This document shows positions 1 through 6,454 of a stretch of 7,161 nt of DNA, piece by piece. How positions within the stretch are numbered: position 1 is the first letter of the stretch; every line of letters begins with the position of its first letter. The DNA comes from RHKX01 sp035695265 (GTDB taxonomy: Bacteria; Actinomycetota; Thermoleophilia; Solirubrobacterales; 70-9), in assembly GCA_035695265.1 (NCBI GenBank), contig DASSEM010000055.1, positions 1 through 7,161 of the forward strand. Reading direction: 5' to 3'. Both the position numbers and the translations under genes were made by a program. The notes below the pieces were generated by a model. It made no database searches and was not told the origin of the DNA. It saw only the letters and a program-made list of their open reading frames with translations.

Positions 1-2085
1 GCCGTCCCCCACCCCGAGCCGTTCGGCGTCGGCGGACGCGATCAGGACCGCCTCGCGGGCGGCTCCGGTGAGCGCGTCGGAGCGCTCCTGGACCATCGAG
101 TTGAACTGCTTGCCGCGCCGGGTGGAGACGGCGAAGCGCCCATCGGGGGGCACCGCGTCCGGCACCTCGACCGCGACGAACCGGGCGCGGCCGCTCGCCG
201 TCGGGAAGTCGGTGCCGGCCGGCAGGTGCGGCCCGCCGCACTGGAACGAGTCGCCGGCTGCGCGGAGGCCGGCGATCGGCTCGTAGCGGGGGACGATCCC
301 CGCGATCTCCTCGCGGATCGCCGCCGTGTCTGCAAAGCGGACCCGATCGGCGAGCTCCGGCCGGACCCGGGCGGCGAGCTCGCCGAAGACCTCCCACTCC
401 GCCCTCGCCGCGGGGATCCGGCCCGGTTCGATCTCGGGGCTGAAGATCACCCGCCGTTCGGTGCTCGTCTCGGTGACCCCGCCGCGTGCCTCGTAGCGGG
501 TCTCGGCCGGGAGCAGCAGGACGGCCCCGCCGGGGGGAGGGTCGACCAGCATCTGCGAGGAGGCGACGATGTCCATGTGGACGCGCAGCGGGATCCGGCC
601 GAGCGCCGCCGTGACGGCATCGGGGTCGGGCAGGACCTCGCGGAAGTTGCCGCCGGCGGCGACCAGTACATCGAGCTCGCCGCGGCCGGCGGCGTCGAGC
701 ATCGCCGGCGCCGTCAGCCCGGGCCGGTCGGGAACGTCGAACCCCCAGCGCTCGGCGAGCCCCGCGGCGTTCTCCGGGTTGACCTCGGCGCCGCCCGGGA
801 ACGCGGTCGCGTAGCAGCCCATCTCGGCGCCGCCCTGGACCCCGGAGTGGCCGCGGATCGGCATCAGCCCGCAGCCGTCGCGGCCGACCCAGCCGCGGGC
901 CAGCGCCAGGTTGACGATCGCGCGGACGTTGTCCTCGCCGCGCTCGTGCTGGGTCACCCCCATGCTCCAGACGACGACGCCGTTGCGAGCGCCGGCGAGA
1001 ACCTCGGCGAAGGACTCCATCCGCTCGCGGGTCGTGCCGCTGACCGCCTCGAGGTCCTCCCAGCTCGCCGCCGCGGCGATCTCGCGCGCTGACTCGAAGC
1101 CCTCGGTGTGCTCGGCGACGAACCGCTGGTCGACGCCGCCGGCGGCGATCAGGTGCTTGAGCGCGCCGACCAGGAAGCCGATGTCGCCGCCGGTCGCGAC
1201 CGCGAAGTGCTCGTCGGCGATCTTCGTCCCGAACAGGGCACTCTCGACCTTCGAGGGAACCCAGTAGCGCTCCATGCCGGGCTCGCGGAACGGGTTGACG
1301 ACGATCACCTTCGTCCCCGCCTTCTTGGCGACATGGAGGTACTTCATCGTCACCGGCTGGTTGTTGGCGGCGTTCGAGCCGATGAAGACGATCACGTCGG
1401 TGCCGATCCAGTCGGAGTAGGAGCAGGTCGACGCGCCGACGCCGAGCGCGTCCTTGAGCGCGAACGTGCTCGGCGAGTGGCAGACCCGGGCGGCGTTGTC
1501 GACCGAGTTCGTGCCGATCGCGCGAGCCGCCTTCTGGGCCGCGTAGTAGCCCTCGTTCGACATCCCGCGGCTCGTCAGGTAGAAGCCGCATCGTTCGGCG
1601 CCCGCAGCGCGGATCCGGCCCGTCGCCAGCTCGAGCGCCTCCTCCCAGGGGACCGGGGTGAAGCCGGGCTCGCCGTGGCGGCGGAGCATCGGCTCGGGAA
1701 GCCGGCCGAGCGCCCGCAGGTCGGCCGAGGACAGCTCACCCAGCGCCGCCGCGTCGACGAGCCGGGCCGGATCGAGCGGCCCCATCGTGCTCAGTCGCAG
1801 CAGCCGCAGCCGGACGTTGCAGAGGTGGATTCCGGGGAGCGTCCAGTCGGCGAGCCCCTTGGTGCCGAGCGCGCAGCCGTCGCAGACCCCTTCGCTCAGC
1901 ACCCGCCATGCGTAGCCGGCGCTATCGCGGTTCTCCCACCCCGCCCGGAACACCTCGAGGAAGTTGTTGGGGCGCTGCTCGCCGATCCCGAATGGCTTCA
2001 GGCTCGCCCAGTTGGAGGGGGTCGGCCGTTTGGTCGGCTTGCGGAGCACAGCATCGGAGGCTATCCAGCTGGATGACTGAGCCAT
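1..2085 (-). CDS. FdhF/YdeP-family molybdopterin oxidoreductase (formate dehydrogenase-like alpha subunit), partial at C-terminus
   Basis: This is a molybdenum bis-MGD oxidoreductase resembling the formate dehydrogenase alpha chain; the likely reaction is two-electron oxidation of formate or a similar small substrate, but the substrate is not proven. I translated all 695 codons from the ATG at 2085 to the left edge and found no stop or frame break. Residues 68-89 hold Cys68, Cys71 (CDGC) and Cys89 (HLC), a family-typical Fe-S type cysteine set. Cys202 lies in ARVCHSPS, matching the Sec/Cys-His active site of E. coli FdhH (VUHGPS). PIRGHSGVQGG (about 409-419) and RRGKQFNSMV (about 656-665) are family motifs, the latter opening the C-terminal cofactor-binding domain, which is cut off. 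Members are usually about 750-780 residues, so some 60-80 are missing. The ATG lacks a clear ribosome binding site. The divergent fdhD supports a FdhD-dependent enzyme. No electron-transfer subunit is visible. Confidence 0.93.
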   Translation of the reverse strand, partial: MAQSSSWIASDAVLRKPTKRPTPSNWASLKPFGIGEQRPNNFLEVFRAGWENRDSAGYAWRVLSEGVCDGCALGTKGLADWTLPGIHLCNVRLRLLRLSTMGPLDPARLVDAAALGELSSADLRALGRLPEPMLRRHGEPGFTPVPWEEALELATGRIRAAGAERCGFYLTSRGMSNEGYYAAQKAARAIGTNSVDNAARVCHSPSTFALKDALGVGASTCSYSDWIGTDVIVFIGSNAANNQPVTMKYLHVAKKAGTKVIVVNPFREPGMERYWVPSKVESALFGTKIADEHFAVATGGDIGFLVGALKHLIAAGGVDQRFVAEHTEGFESAREIAAAASWEDLEAVSGTTRERMESFAEVLAGARNGVVVWSMGVTQHERGEDNVRAIVNLALARGWVGRDGCGLMPIRGHSGVQGGAEMGCYATAFPGGAEVNPENAAGLAERWGFDVPDRPGLTAPAMLDAAGRGELDVLVAAGGNFREVLPDPDAVTAALGRIPLRVHMDIVASSQMLVDPPPGGAVLLLPAETRYEARGGVTETSTERRVIFSPEIEPGRIPAARAEWEVFGELAARVRPELADRVRFADTAAIREEIAGIVPRYEPIAGLRAAGDSFQCGGPHLPAGTDFPTASGRARFVAVEVPDAVPPDGRFAVSTRRGKQFNSMVQERSDALTGAAREAVLIASADAERLGVGDG

Positions 2086-2103
2086 CTAGGCTGGCGGTCA
2101 GCG
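2086..2103. promoter_or_regulatory. Very short divergent start region between the oxidoreductase gene and fdhD
   Basis: Only 18 bases lie between the two predicted ATG codons, so at least one promoter must sit inside the neighbouring coding sequence. On the plus strand TAGGCT (2087-2092) fits the loose actinobacterial -10 pattern TANNNT and ends 11 bases before the fdhD ATG, which would give a leader of only a few bases. No good -35 element and no strong Shine-Dalgarno sequence is visible on either strand. If fdhD starts at its fifth codon (ATG 2116) the gap is 30 bases. The promoter assignment is inference. Confidence 0.3.
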
Positions 2104-2859
2104 ATGGACCCGCGCATGCACAAGCGGATCGAGCGCGACGGTGGAGCCGACGAGGTCGCCGTCGAGGAGCCGCTCGAGATCCGCGTCGACGGCCGCCCAC
2201 TTGCGGTGACGATGCGAACGCCCGGGCACGACGAAGAGCTCGCGCTCGGCTTCCTCCACGGCGAGGGCCTGATCGACGGGCCGTGTGCCGCCGGCCCTCC
2301 CGAGGACCTAGCCGCCAACACGATCGAGATCGCCGGCCCGCTCCTTCGCGACCCCGGCTCGCGGAGCTTCTACACGAGCTCGTCATGCGGCATCTGCGGC
2401 CGCGGCTCGATCGAGGAGGTGGCCGTCGACGCTCCGGAGGCGAGCCCGGGACCCGAGGTTCCGCGAGACCTCCTCGCCTCGCTGCCCGACCGGATGAGCC
2501 AGCCCGCCTTCGAGCTGACCGGCGGCCTTCACGCCACCGGGCTCTTCGACCGCGCCGGCGGGCTGCTCGTCGCCCGCGAAGACGTCGGCCGCCACAACGC
2601 GATGGACAAGGTGATCGGCCGGGCGCTGCTCGACGGCGCGGTCCCGCTGGACGACCGCCTCCTCTGTGTCAGCGGCCGCCTCGGCTTCGAGCTCGTCCAG
2701 AAGGCGGCCGTTGCCGGCTGTCCGATCCTCGTCGGCGTCGGCGCCCCCTCCTCGCTCGCAATCGACCTCGCCGCCGACCGCGGGATGACCCTCTGCGGCT
2801 TCGCCAGGGGCGGCACGCTGAACGTCTACAGCGGCGCCGAGCGGGTCACGTCCGGTTAG
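2104..2859 (+). CDS. fdhD: FdhD, sulfurtransferase/accessory protein for formate dehydrogenase
   Basis: FdhD binds the bis-MGD cofactor and passes sulfur from a cysteine desulfurase (IscS in E. coli) to the molybdenum, which makes formate dehydrogenase active; it acts in the cytoplasm. The 251-residue length is normal. Visible family motifs, in order, are EEPLEIRVDG (21-30), EELALGFLHGEGLI (44-57), SSSCGICG with the paired Cys95 and Cys98 that carry sulfur in the family, HATGLFD, EDVGRHNAMDKVIG with the conserved VGRHNA core, and a C-terminal GGTLNVYSG. The first ATG (2104) gives a short N-terminal lead; a second ATG at 2116 (MHKR) is also possible, and neither has a strong ribosome binding site. 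It is divergent from the molybdopterin oxidoreductase, its probable client. Its TAG stop overlaps the stop of the convergent rpiB. Confidence 0.96.
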   Translation: MDPRMHKRIERDGGADEVAVEEPLEIRVDGRPLAVTMRTPGHDEELALGFLHGEGLIDGPCAAGPPEDLAANTIEIAGPLLRDPGSRSFYTSSSCGICGRGSIEEVAVDAPEASPGPEVPRDLLASLPDRMSQPAFELTGGLHATGLFDRAGGLLVAREDVGRHNAMDKVIGRALLDGAVPLDDRLLCVSGRLGFELVQKAAVAGCPILVGVGAPSSLAIDLAADRGMTLCGFARGGTLNVYSGAERVTSG

Positions 2860-3320
2860 AGCTTCGCGTCGAGCCCCTCGCGCTCGATCGCGTCGACCTT
2901 GGCGAGCCGGCGGACGTGGCGCTTCTCGCCGCTGAACGTGGCGTTCGCGAACGCGGCGACGAGCTCGGAGGCGATCTCCGGCCCGATCACGCGGGCGCCG
3001 AGGGCGAGCACGTTGCAGTTGTCGTGCTCGACGCACTGCGCCGCCGTGTAGGTGTCGTGGGCCATCGCGGCGCGGATCCCCTCGACCTTCGTCGCCGCCA
3101 CCGCGACGCCGGCGCCGGAGCCGCAGACGAGGATCCCCCGCTCGGCGTCGCCGGAGCGCATCGCGCGGACGACCGCGAGCGCGAAGTCGGGGTAGTCGTC
3201 GCCGGGGTCGAGCTCGGCGGCGCCGAGGTCGACCGCGACGTGGCCGTCGCGCTCGAGCACCTCGAACACCGTCGCTCGCAGCGGGTAGCCGCCATGGTCG
3301 AATCCGCAAGCGAACCTCAC
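2856..3320 (-). CDS. rpiB: Ribose-5-phosphate isomerase B (RpiB/LacAB family)
   Basis: RpiB interconverts ribulose 5-phosphate and ribose 5-phosphate in the cytoplasm, supplying transketolase. The predicted protein is 154 residues, normal for the family. Asp8-His9 in GFDHGG, Cys66 in VCGSGAGVAVAATKVEGIRAA (the E. coli-type catalytic Cys and phosphate loop), His88 and His99, Asn103-Val-Leu and LGARVIG, and the Arg134/Arg137/Arg138 cluster near the C-terminus all fit. It has Cys66 rather than the glutamate-based arrangement I recall for M. tuberculosis RpiB. The chosen start is GTG at 3320, which overlaps the tkt stop as GTGA (4 bases), implying translational coupling; the upstream open frame through tkt has no RpiB-like sequence. 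Related LacA/LacB and erythrulose-4-phosphate isomerases (EryI-type) share the fold, so exact substrate is inferred from the tkt neighbour. Its TAA overlaps the fdhD stop on the other strand. Confidence 0.92.
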   Translation of the reverse strand: MRFACGFDHGGYPLRATVFEVLERDGHVAVDLGAAELDPGDDYPDFALAVVRAMRSGDAERGILVCGSGAGVAVAATKVEGIRAAMAHDTYTAAQCVEHDNCNVLALGARVIGPEIASELVAAFANATFSGEKRHVRRLAKVDAIEREGLDAKL

Positions 3321-5362
3321 GTGCCCGTCCCGATCACGTTCCGAGCGTGCCCGGCGACATCTTCGGGTGTCAGGTTGAAGCCCTCGAAGACGTCGGCGGC
3401 GGGCGCCGAGGCGCCGAAGTGGTCGATGCCGACCGCGTAGCCGCCGTCGCCGATCCAGCGCTCCCAGCCGAACGTCGCGGCGGCCTCGACCGACACCCGT
3501 GCCGTCACCGCCGGCGGCAATACCCCGTCGCGGTAGGCCTGGTCCTGCGCCTCGAAGCGGTTCGTGCTCGGCATCGAGACGACACGCACGGCGGTCCCGT
3601 CGGCGGCCAGCAGGTCGGCGGCGTCGAGGCAGAGCGAGACCTCCGAGCCGGTGCCGATCAGGATCAGGTCGGGGTCTCCGTCGGCGTCGCGGAGGACGTA
3701 GGCGCCACGCTCGATCGCGTCGTCGGGGATCGCGGCGGGGTCGAGCAGCGGCAGCTTCTGGCGGCTCAGCGCCAGCGCCGTCGGGTTGCGCTCGCCGCCG
3801 AGCAGCCAGTGCCAGGCGAGGACGGCCTCGTTCGCGTCGGCCGGACGGATCACGTCGAGGTTGGGCATCGCCCGCAGCGCCGCGAGCTGCTCGATCGGCT
3901 GGTGGGTCGGCCCGTCCTCGCCGACCCCGATCGAGTCGTGGGTGTAGACGAAGATCGACGGGATCTCCATGATCGCCGCGAGCCGGATCGCGCCGCGCAT
4001 GTAGTCGCTGAAGACCAGAAAGGTGGCCCCGTAGGCGCGCAATCCCTCGATCGTCATCGCGTTGACGATCGCCCCCATCGCGTGCTCGCGGATCCCGAAG
4101 TGGAGGTTGCGGCCGCCGAAGTCGTGGCGGCGCACGCTCGGGTACTCGTCGAGGTTGGTCGAGGTCGAGGGCGCGAGGTCGGCGGACCCGCCGATCAGCT
4201 CGGGGACGTGCGGCGCCAGCCAGTTCAGCGCCTTGCCGGAGGCGGCCCGGGTCGCGACCGGATCGCCGCCGGCCTCGAACCGCGGCGCCTCCGAGCGCGG
4301 CGGCAGCTTCGGAGCGTCGCGGCCGATCAGGCGCTGCAGCTCGGCGGCCAGTTCGGTGTGCTCGGCGGCGTAGGCCTCGAACCGCTCGTCCCATTCCGCC
4401 TCGGCGGCGACGCCGCGCTCCTTGACCGCACCGAACAGCTCGTAGACCTCGTCGGGCACGGTGAAGGGCTCCTCGTAGGGCCAGCCGAGCGCCTCCTTGG
4501 TCAGCTTGACCTCCTCCTCGCCGAGCGGCGAGCCGTGGGCGGAGGCGTGGTCCTGCTTGTTCGGGCTGCCGAAGCCGATGTGCGATGGGAGGATGATCAT
4601 CGAGGGCCGGTCGGTGATCGACTTCGCCTCCTCCAGCGCCGCCTCGATCCGCTCCAGCGGCGAGTTGATCTCGAGCTCGTGCACCGACCAGCCGTAGGAG
4701 TCGAACCGCTTGCCGACGTCGTCGTGGAAGGCGAGGTCGGTTGAGCCCTCGATCGTGATCTTGTTGTCGTCGTAGATCGCGATCAGCTTGCCGAGGCCGA
4801 GGTAGCCGGCGAGCGACGCCGCCTCGCTGGAGATCCCCTCCTCCATGTCGCCGTCGCTGCAGATCGTGAACGTGTGGTGGTCGATGATCTCGTTGGCCGG
4901 GCGGTTGAACTGGGCGGCGAGGTGCGCCTCGGCGAGCGCGAATCCGACTGCGTTGGCGAAACCCTGGCCGAGCGGCCCGGTCGAGACCTCGACGCCCGCG
5001 GTGTGGCGGAACTCCGGATGGCCGGGCGTCTGGCTCTGCCACTGCCGGAACCGTTTGATCTCGTCGAGGCTGAGGTCGTAGCCGGCGAGGTGCAGGCACG
5101 CGTACTGGAGCATGCAGGCATGGCCGGCGCTGAGCACGAACCGGTCGCGCCCGGGCCAGCGCGGGTTGAGCGGGTTGTGTCGCATCACCCGCGAGTAGAG
5201 GGCATAGCCGAGCGGGGCGAGGCCCATCGGCGTCCCCGGGTGACCGGAGTTGGCCTGCTGGACCGCGTCCATGGCGAGGGTGCGGATCGTGTCGATCGCG
5301 AGCTCGTCGAGCTCCGTCGCGCCGCTGTCGCGTGCCGTCCCAACGCTGGTCTTCTCGGTCAT
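3317..5362 (-). CDS. tkt: Transketolase
   Basis: Transketolase moves two-carbon units between sugar phosphates using thiamine diphosphate and a divalent metal, linking the pentose phosphate pathway to glycolysis. The 681-residue length is full. Motifs in order: HPG with His41, SAGH with His81, GPLGQG (129-134), the thiamine-diphosphate/metal motif SDGDMEEG (169-176) ending in Asn200 of YDDNKITIEG, HGSPLG with His276, GIREHAMG with the catalytic-type Glu426, and THDSIGVGEDGPTHQP with His475, Asp476 and His487; SRQ at 533-535 belongs to the substrate phosphate site. The S in SDGD, in place of the common GDG, is usual in actinobacterial enzymes as I remember them. The ATG at 5362 has a good Shine-Dalgarno sequence 7 bases upstream. 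It follows the ROK kinase by 37 bases and overlaps rpiB by 4, so the three are probably one operon. Confidence 0.97.
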   Translation of the reverse strand: MTEKTSVGTARDSGATELDELAIDTIRTLAMDAVQQANSGHPGTPMGLAPLGYALYSRVMRHNPLNPRWPGRDRFVLSAGHACMLQYACLHLAGYDLSLDEIKRFRQWQSQTPGHPEFRHTAGVEVSTGPLGQGFANAVGFALAEAHLAAQFNRPANEIIDHHTFTICSDGDMEEGISSEAASLAGYLGLGKLIAIYDDNKITIEGSTDLAFHDDVGKRFDSYGWSVHELEINSPLERIEAALEEAKSITDRPSMIILPSHIGFGSPNKQDHASAHGSPLGEEEVKLTKEALGWPYEEPFTVPDEVYELFGAVKERGVAAEAEWDERFEAYAAEHTELAAELQRLIGRDAPKLPPRSEAPRFEAGGDPVATRAASGKALNWLAPHVPELIGGSADLAPSTSTNLDEYPSVRRHDFGGRNLHFGIREHAMGAIVNAMTIEGLRAYGATFLVFSDYMRGAIRLAAIMEIPSIFVYTHDSIGVGEDGPTHQPIEQLAALRAMPNLDVIRPADANEAVLAWHWLLGGERNPTALALSRQKLPLLDPAAIPDDAIERGAYVLRDADGDPDLILIGTGSEVSLCLDAADLLAADGTAVRVVSMPSTNRFEAQDQAYRDGVLPPAVTARVSVEAAATFGWERWIGDGGYAVGIDHFGASAPAADVFEGFNLTPEDVAGHARNVIGTGT

Positions 5363-5369
5363 CCTCGTT

Positions 5370-5378
5370 CCTCTCCTC
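5370..5378 (-). promoter_or_regulatory. Ribosome binding site of tkt
   Basis: On the minus strand GAGGAGAGG lies 7 bases before the transketolase ATG, a strong match to the 16S rRNA anti-Shine-Dalgarno. It is the best ribosome binding site I can see in the window and fixes the tkt start at 5362. It sits in the 37-base kinase-tkt gap, where I see no hairpin plus T-run terminator. Confidence 0.75.
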
Positions 5379-5399
5379 GGTTCGGTTCGCCCGGTTTCC

Positions 5400-6362
5400 T
5401 CAAGCCTTCAACTCCTTCAGCTCCTCCTTGGCGAGGATGGCGGCGCCGAGCACGCCCGCCCGCGGGCCATGCCGGGAGCGCCTGATCTCCGTCCTCGTCC
5501 CGACGCCCGGCAGGACGTAGTCCGCGGCGACCCGCCGCGCCGGTTCGATCAGAAGCTCGCCGGCGTTGGAGACGCCGCCGCCGATCGCGACGACCTCGGG
5601 ATCGAAGGCGTTGATGACGTTGGCGATGCCGATTCCGAGCCGCTCGCCGAGCACGCGCAGCAGATCAATCGATACCGCGTCGCCCTCGCCGGCCGCGGCG
5701 ACGACATCATGGCCGTCGACGTCCCGACCCCCGGCGCGGAGCCGGCCGAGCGCCGAGTCGGGATGGCGCTCGGCGGCAGCGTCCGCGAGCCGGTCGAGCG
5801 CCCGTCCCGAGGCATGCGACTCGAGCGAGCCGGCCTGCGGAAAGCCGCCGGCCTCGGGGGCGCCGGCTTCGAGGTCGGCGGCGACGATCGTGTGCCCGAG
5901 CTCGGCGGCACCGCCGCTGGTACCGCGATAGGCGCGTCCGTTCGCCACGATGCCGCCGCCGACGCCGGTGCCGACGGTGAGCATCACCAGGTTGTCGACC
6001 GCGATCTCGCCGCCCTCGCAGGCTTCCGCGAGCGCCGCCACGTTGGCGTCGTTGTCGACGAACGCCGGGAGGTCGAGCCGCTCCTCGAGCAGCGAGCGCA
6101 GCGGCAGATCGGCGAGCGGCACGTTCACCGAGGTGCGGACCCGGCCCGCTTCGAAATCGATCACCGACGGGACGCCGACGCCGACCGCTCGCGCGTCGTC
6201 GTCACGGACGGACTCGACCAGCGCGCAGATCTCGTCGAGCAGCGCCTCCGAGCCGCCGCCCGCCGTCGGCTGCACGGCGTGGCGATGGAGCTCGCCGCCG
6301 GCGAGGACGGCGACCGCGACCTTCGTCCCGCCGACGTCGACGCCGATGAAGCTGTCGCTCAT
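5400..6362 (-). CDS. ROK-family sugar kinase (glucokinase-like) lacking the zinc cysteines
   Basis: ROK kinases phosphorylate sugars such as glucose or N-acetyl sugars with ATP; given tkt and rpiB downstream, glucokinase is the best guess, but the substrate is not shown by sequence. The protein is 320 residues, a normal length without an N-terminal DNA-binding domain, so it is a kinase rather than a repressor. It has the N-terminal phosphate-binding motif GVDVGGTK (7-14), FVDNDANVAA with probable catalytic base Asp105, GTGVGGG (131-137), SGGAAELGH with Glu154 and His157, and a C-terminal IGGGVSNAG (260-268). The usual zinc motif after GH is altered: aligned to the GPPCxxxCxxxGCLE form, the three Cys positions are Glu170, Phe174 and Ser179, while the flanking LE and HASGRAL remain. 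The ATG at 6362 lacks a clear Shine-Dalgarno sequence. It is first in the probable operon with tkt and rpiB. Confidence 0.9.
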   Translation of the reverse strand: MSDSFIGVDVGGTKVAVAVLAGGELHRHAVQPTAGGGSEALLDEICALVESVRDDDARAVGVGVPSVIDFEAGRVRTSVNVPLADLPLRSLLEERLDLPAFVDNDANVAALAEACEGGEIAVDNLVMLTVGTGVGGGIVANGRAYRGTSGGAAELGHTIVAADLEAGAPEAGGFPQAGSLESHASGRALDRLADAAAERHPDSALGRLRAGGRDVDGHDVVAAAGEGDAVSIDLLRVLGERLGIGIANVINAFDPEVVAIGGGVSNAGELLIEPARRVAADYVLPGVGTRTEIRRSRHGPRAGVLGAAILAKEELKELKA

Positions 6363-6454
6363 CTACCGGGGGCTGGCGAGGCGGGGTGCAAACCGACCGT
6401 GACGATAACGGCGTGGAGGGATATCCAACGGGGCTCCCGGTTAGTCTCGTCGCC
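6363..6454. promoter_or_regulatory. Divergent promoter region between the ROK kinase and the cyclase gene
   Basis: These 92 bases separate the kinase ATG from the preferred GTG of the cyclase gene and must hold the starts of both transcripts if neither gene is read through. For the kinase, minus-strand TATCGT (6402-6407) preceded by TTGGAT (6423-6428) at a 15-base spacing is a possible but imperfect promoter. The patch 6401-6447 is visibly richer in A and T than its surroundings. I see no clear operator palindrome. The function is inferred from position. Confidence 0.4.
6442..6447 (+). promoter_or_regulatory. Candidate -10 element for a leaderless cyclase transcript
   Basis: TAGTCT matches TANNNT and ends exactly 7 bases before the GTG at 6455, the spacing expected when transcription starts at the first base of the start codon. 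No Shine-Dalgarno sequence precedes that GTG, which also fits a leaderless mRNA. No convincing -35 hexamer is present, so this remains a candidate. Confidence 0.35.

Noticed and set aside
226..2076. Two long plus-strand open frames (288 and 322 codons) opposite the molybdopterin oxidoreductase
   Set aside because: Both are compositionally biased mirror frames of a gene whose minus-strand translation is clearly conserved over its whole length.
1908..3440. A 510-codon plus-strand open frame spanning fdhD and rpiB
   Set aside because: It lies in another frame of fdhD and antisense to rpiB, and is Arg-rich with no family motifs.
3347..4744. A 465-codon plus-strand open frame antisense to tkt
   Set aside because: Its sequence is low-complexity Arg/Val/Asp/Gly-rich with no domain I recognise, exactly opposite a well-conserved transketolase. 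It is a GC-driven shadow.
4835..4858. Transketolase motif SDGD instead of GDG
   Set aside because: Serine at the first position is, as I recall, common in actinobacterial transketolases, and the following Asp-Gly and Asn200 are kept, so it is not a sign of inactivity.
2856..5099. A 747-codon minus-strand open frame that ends in the RpiB sequence
   Set aside because: Only the last 154 codons are RpiB. The rest is arginine-rich out-of-frame translation of tkt that stays open because of high GC; it is not a fusion protein.
6386..6454. ATG at 6386 as the start of the cyclase gene
   Set aside because: The added 23 residues do not resemble cyclase N-termini and would place the start 24 bases from the divergent kinase ATG; the GTG at 6455 fits homology.
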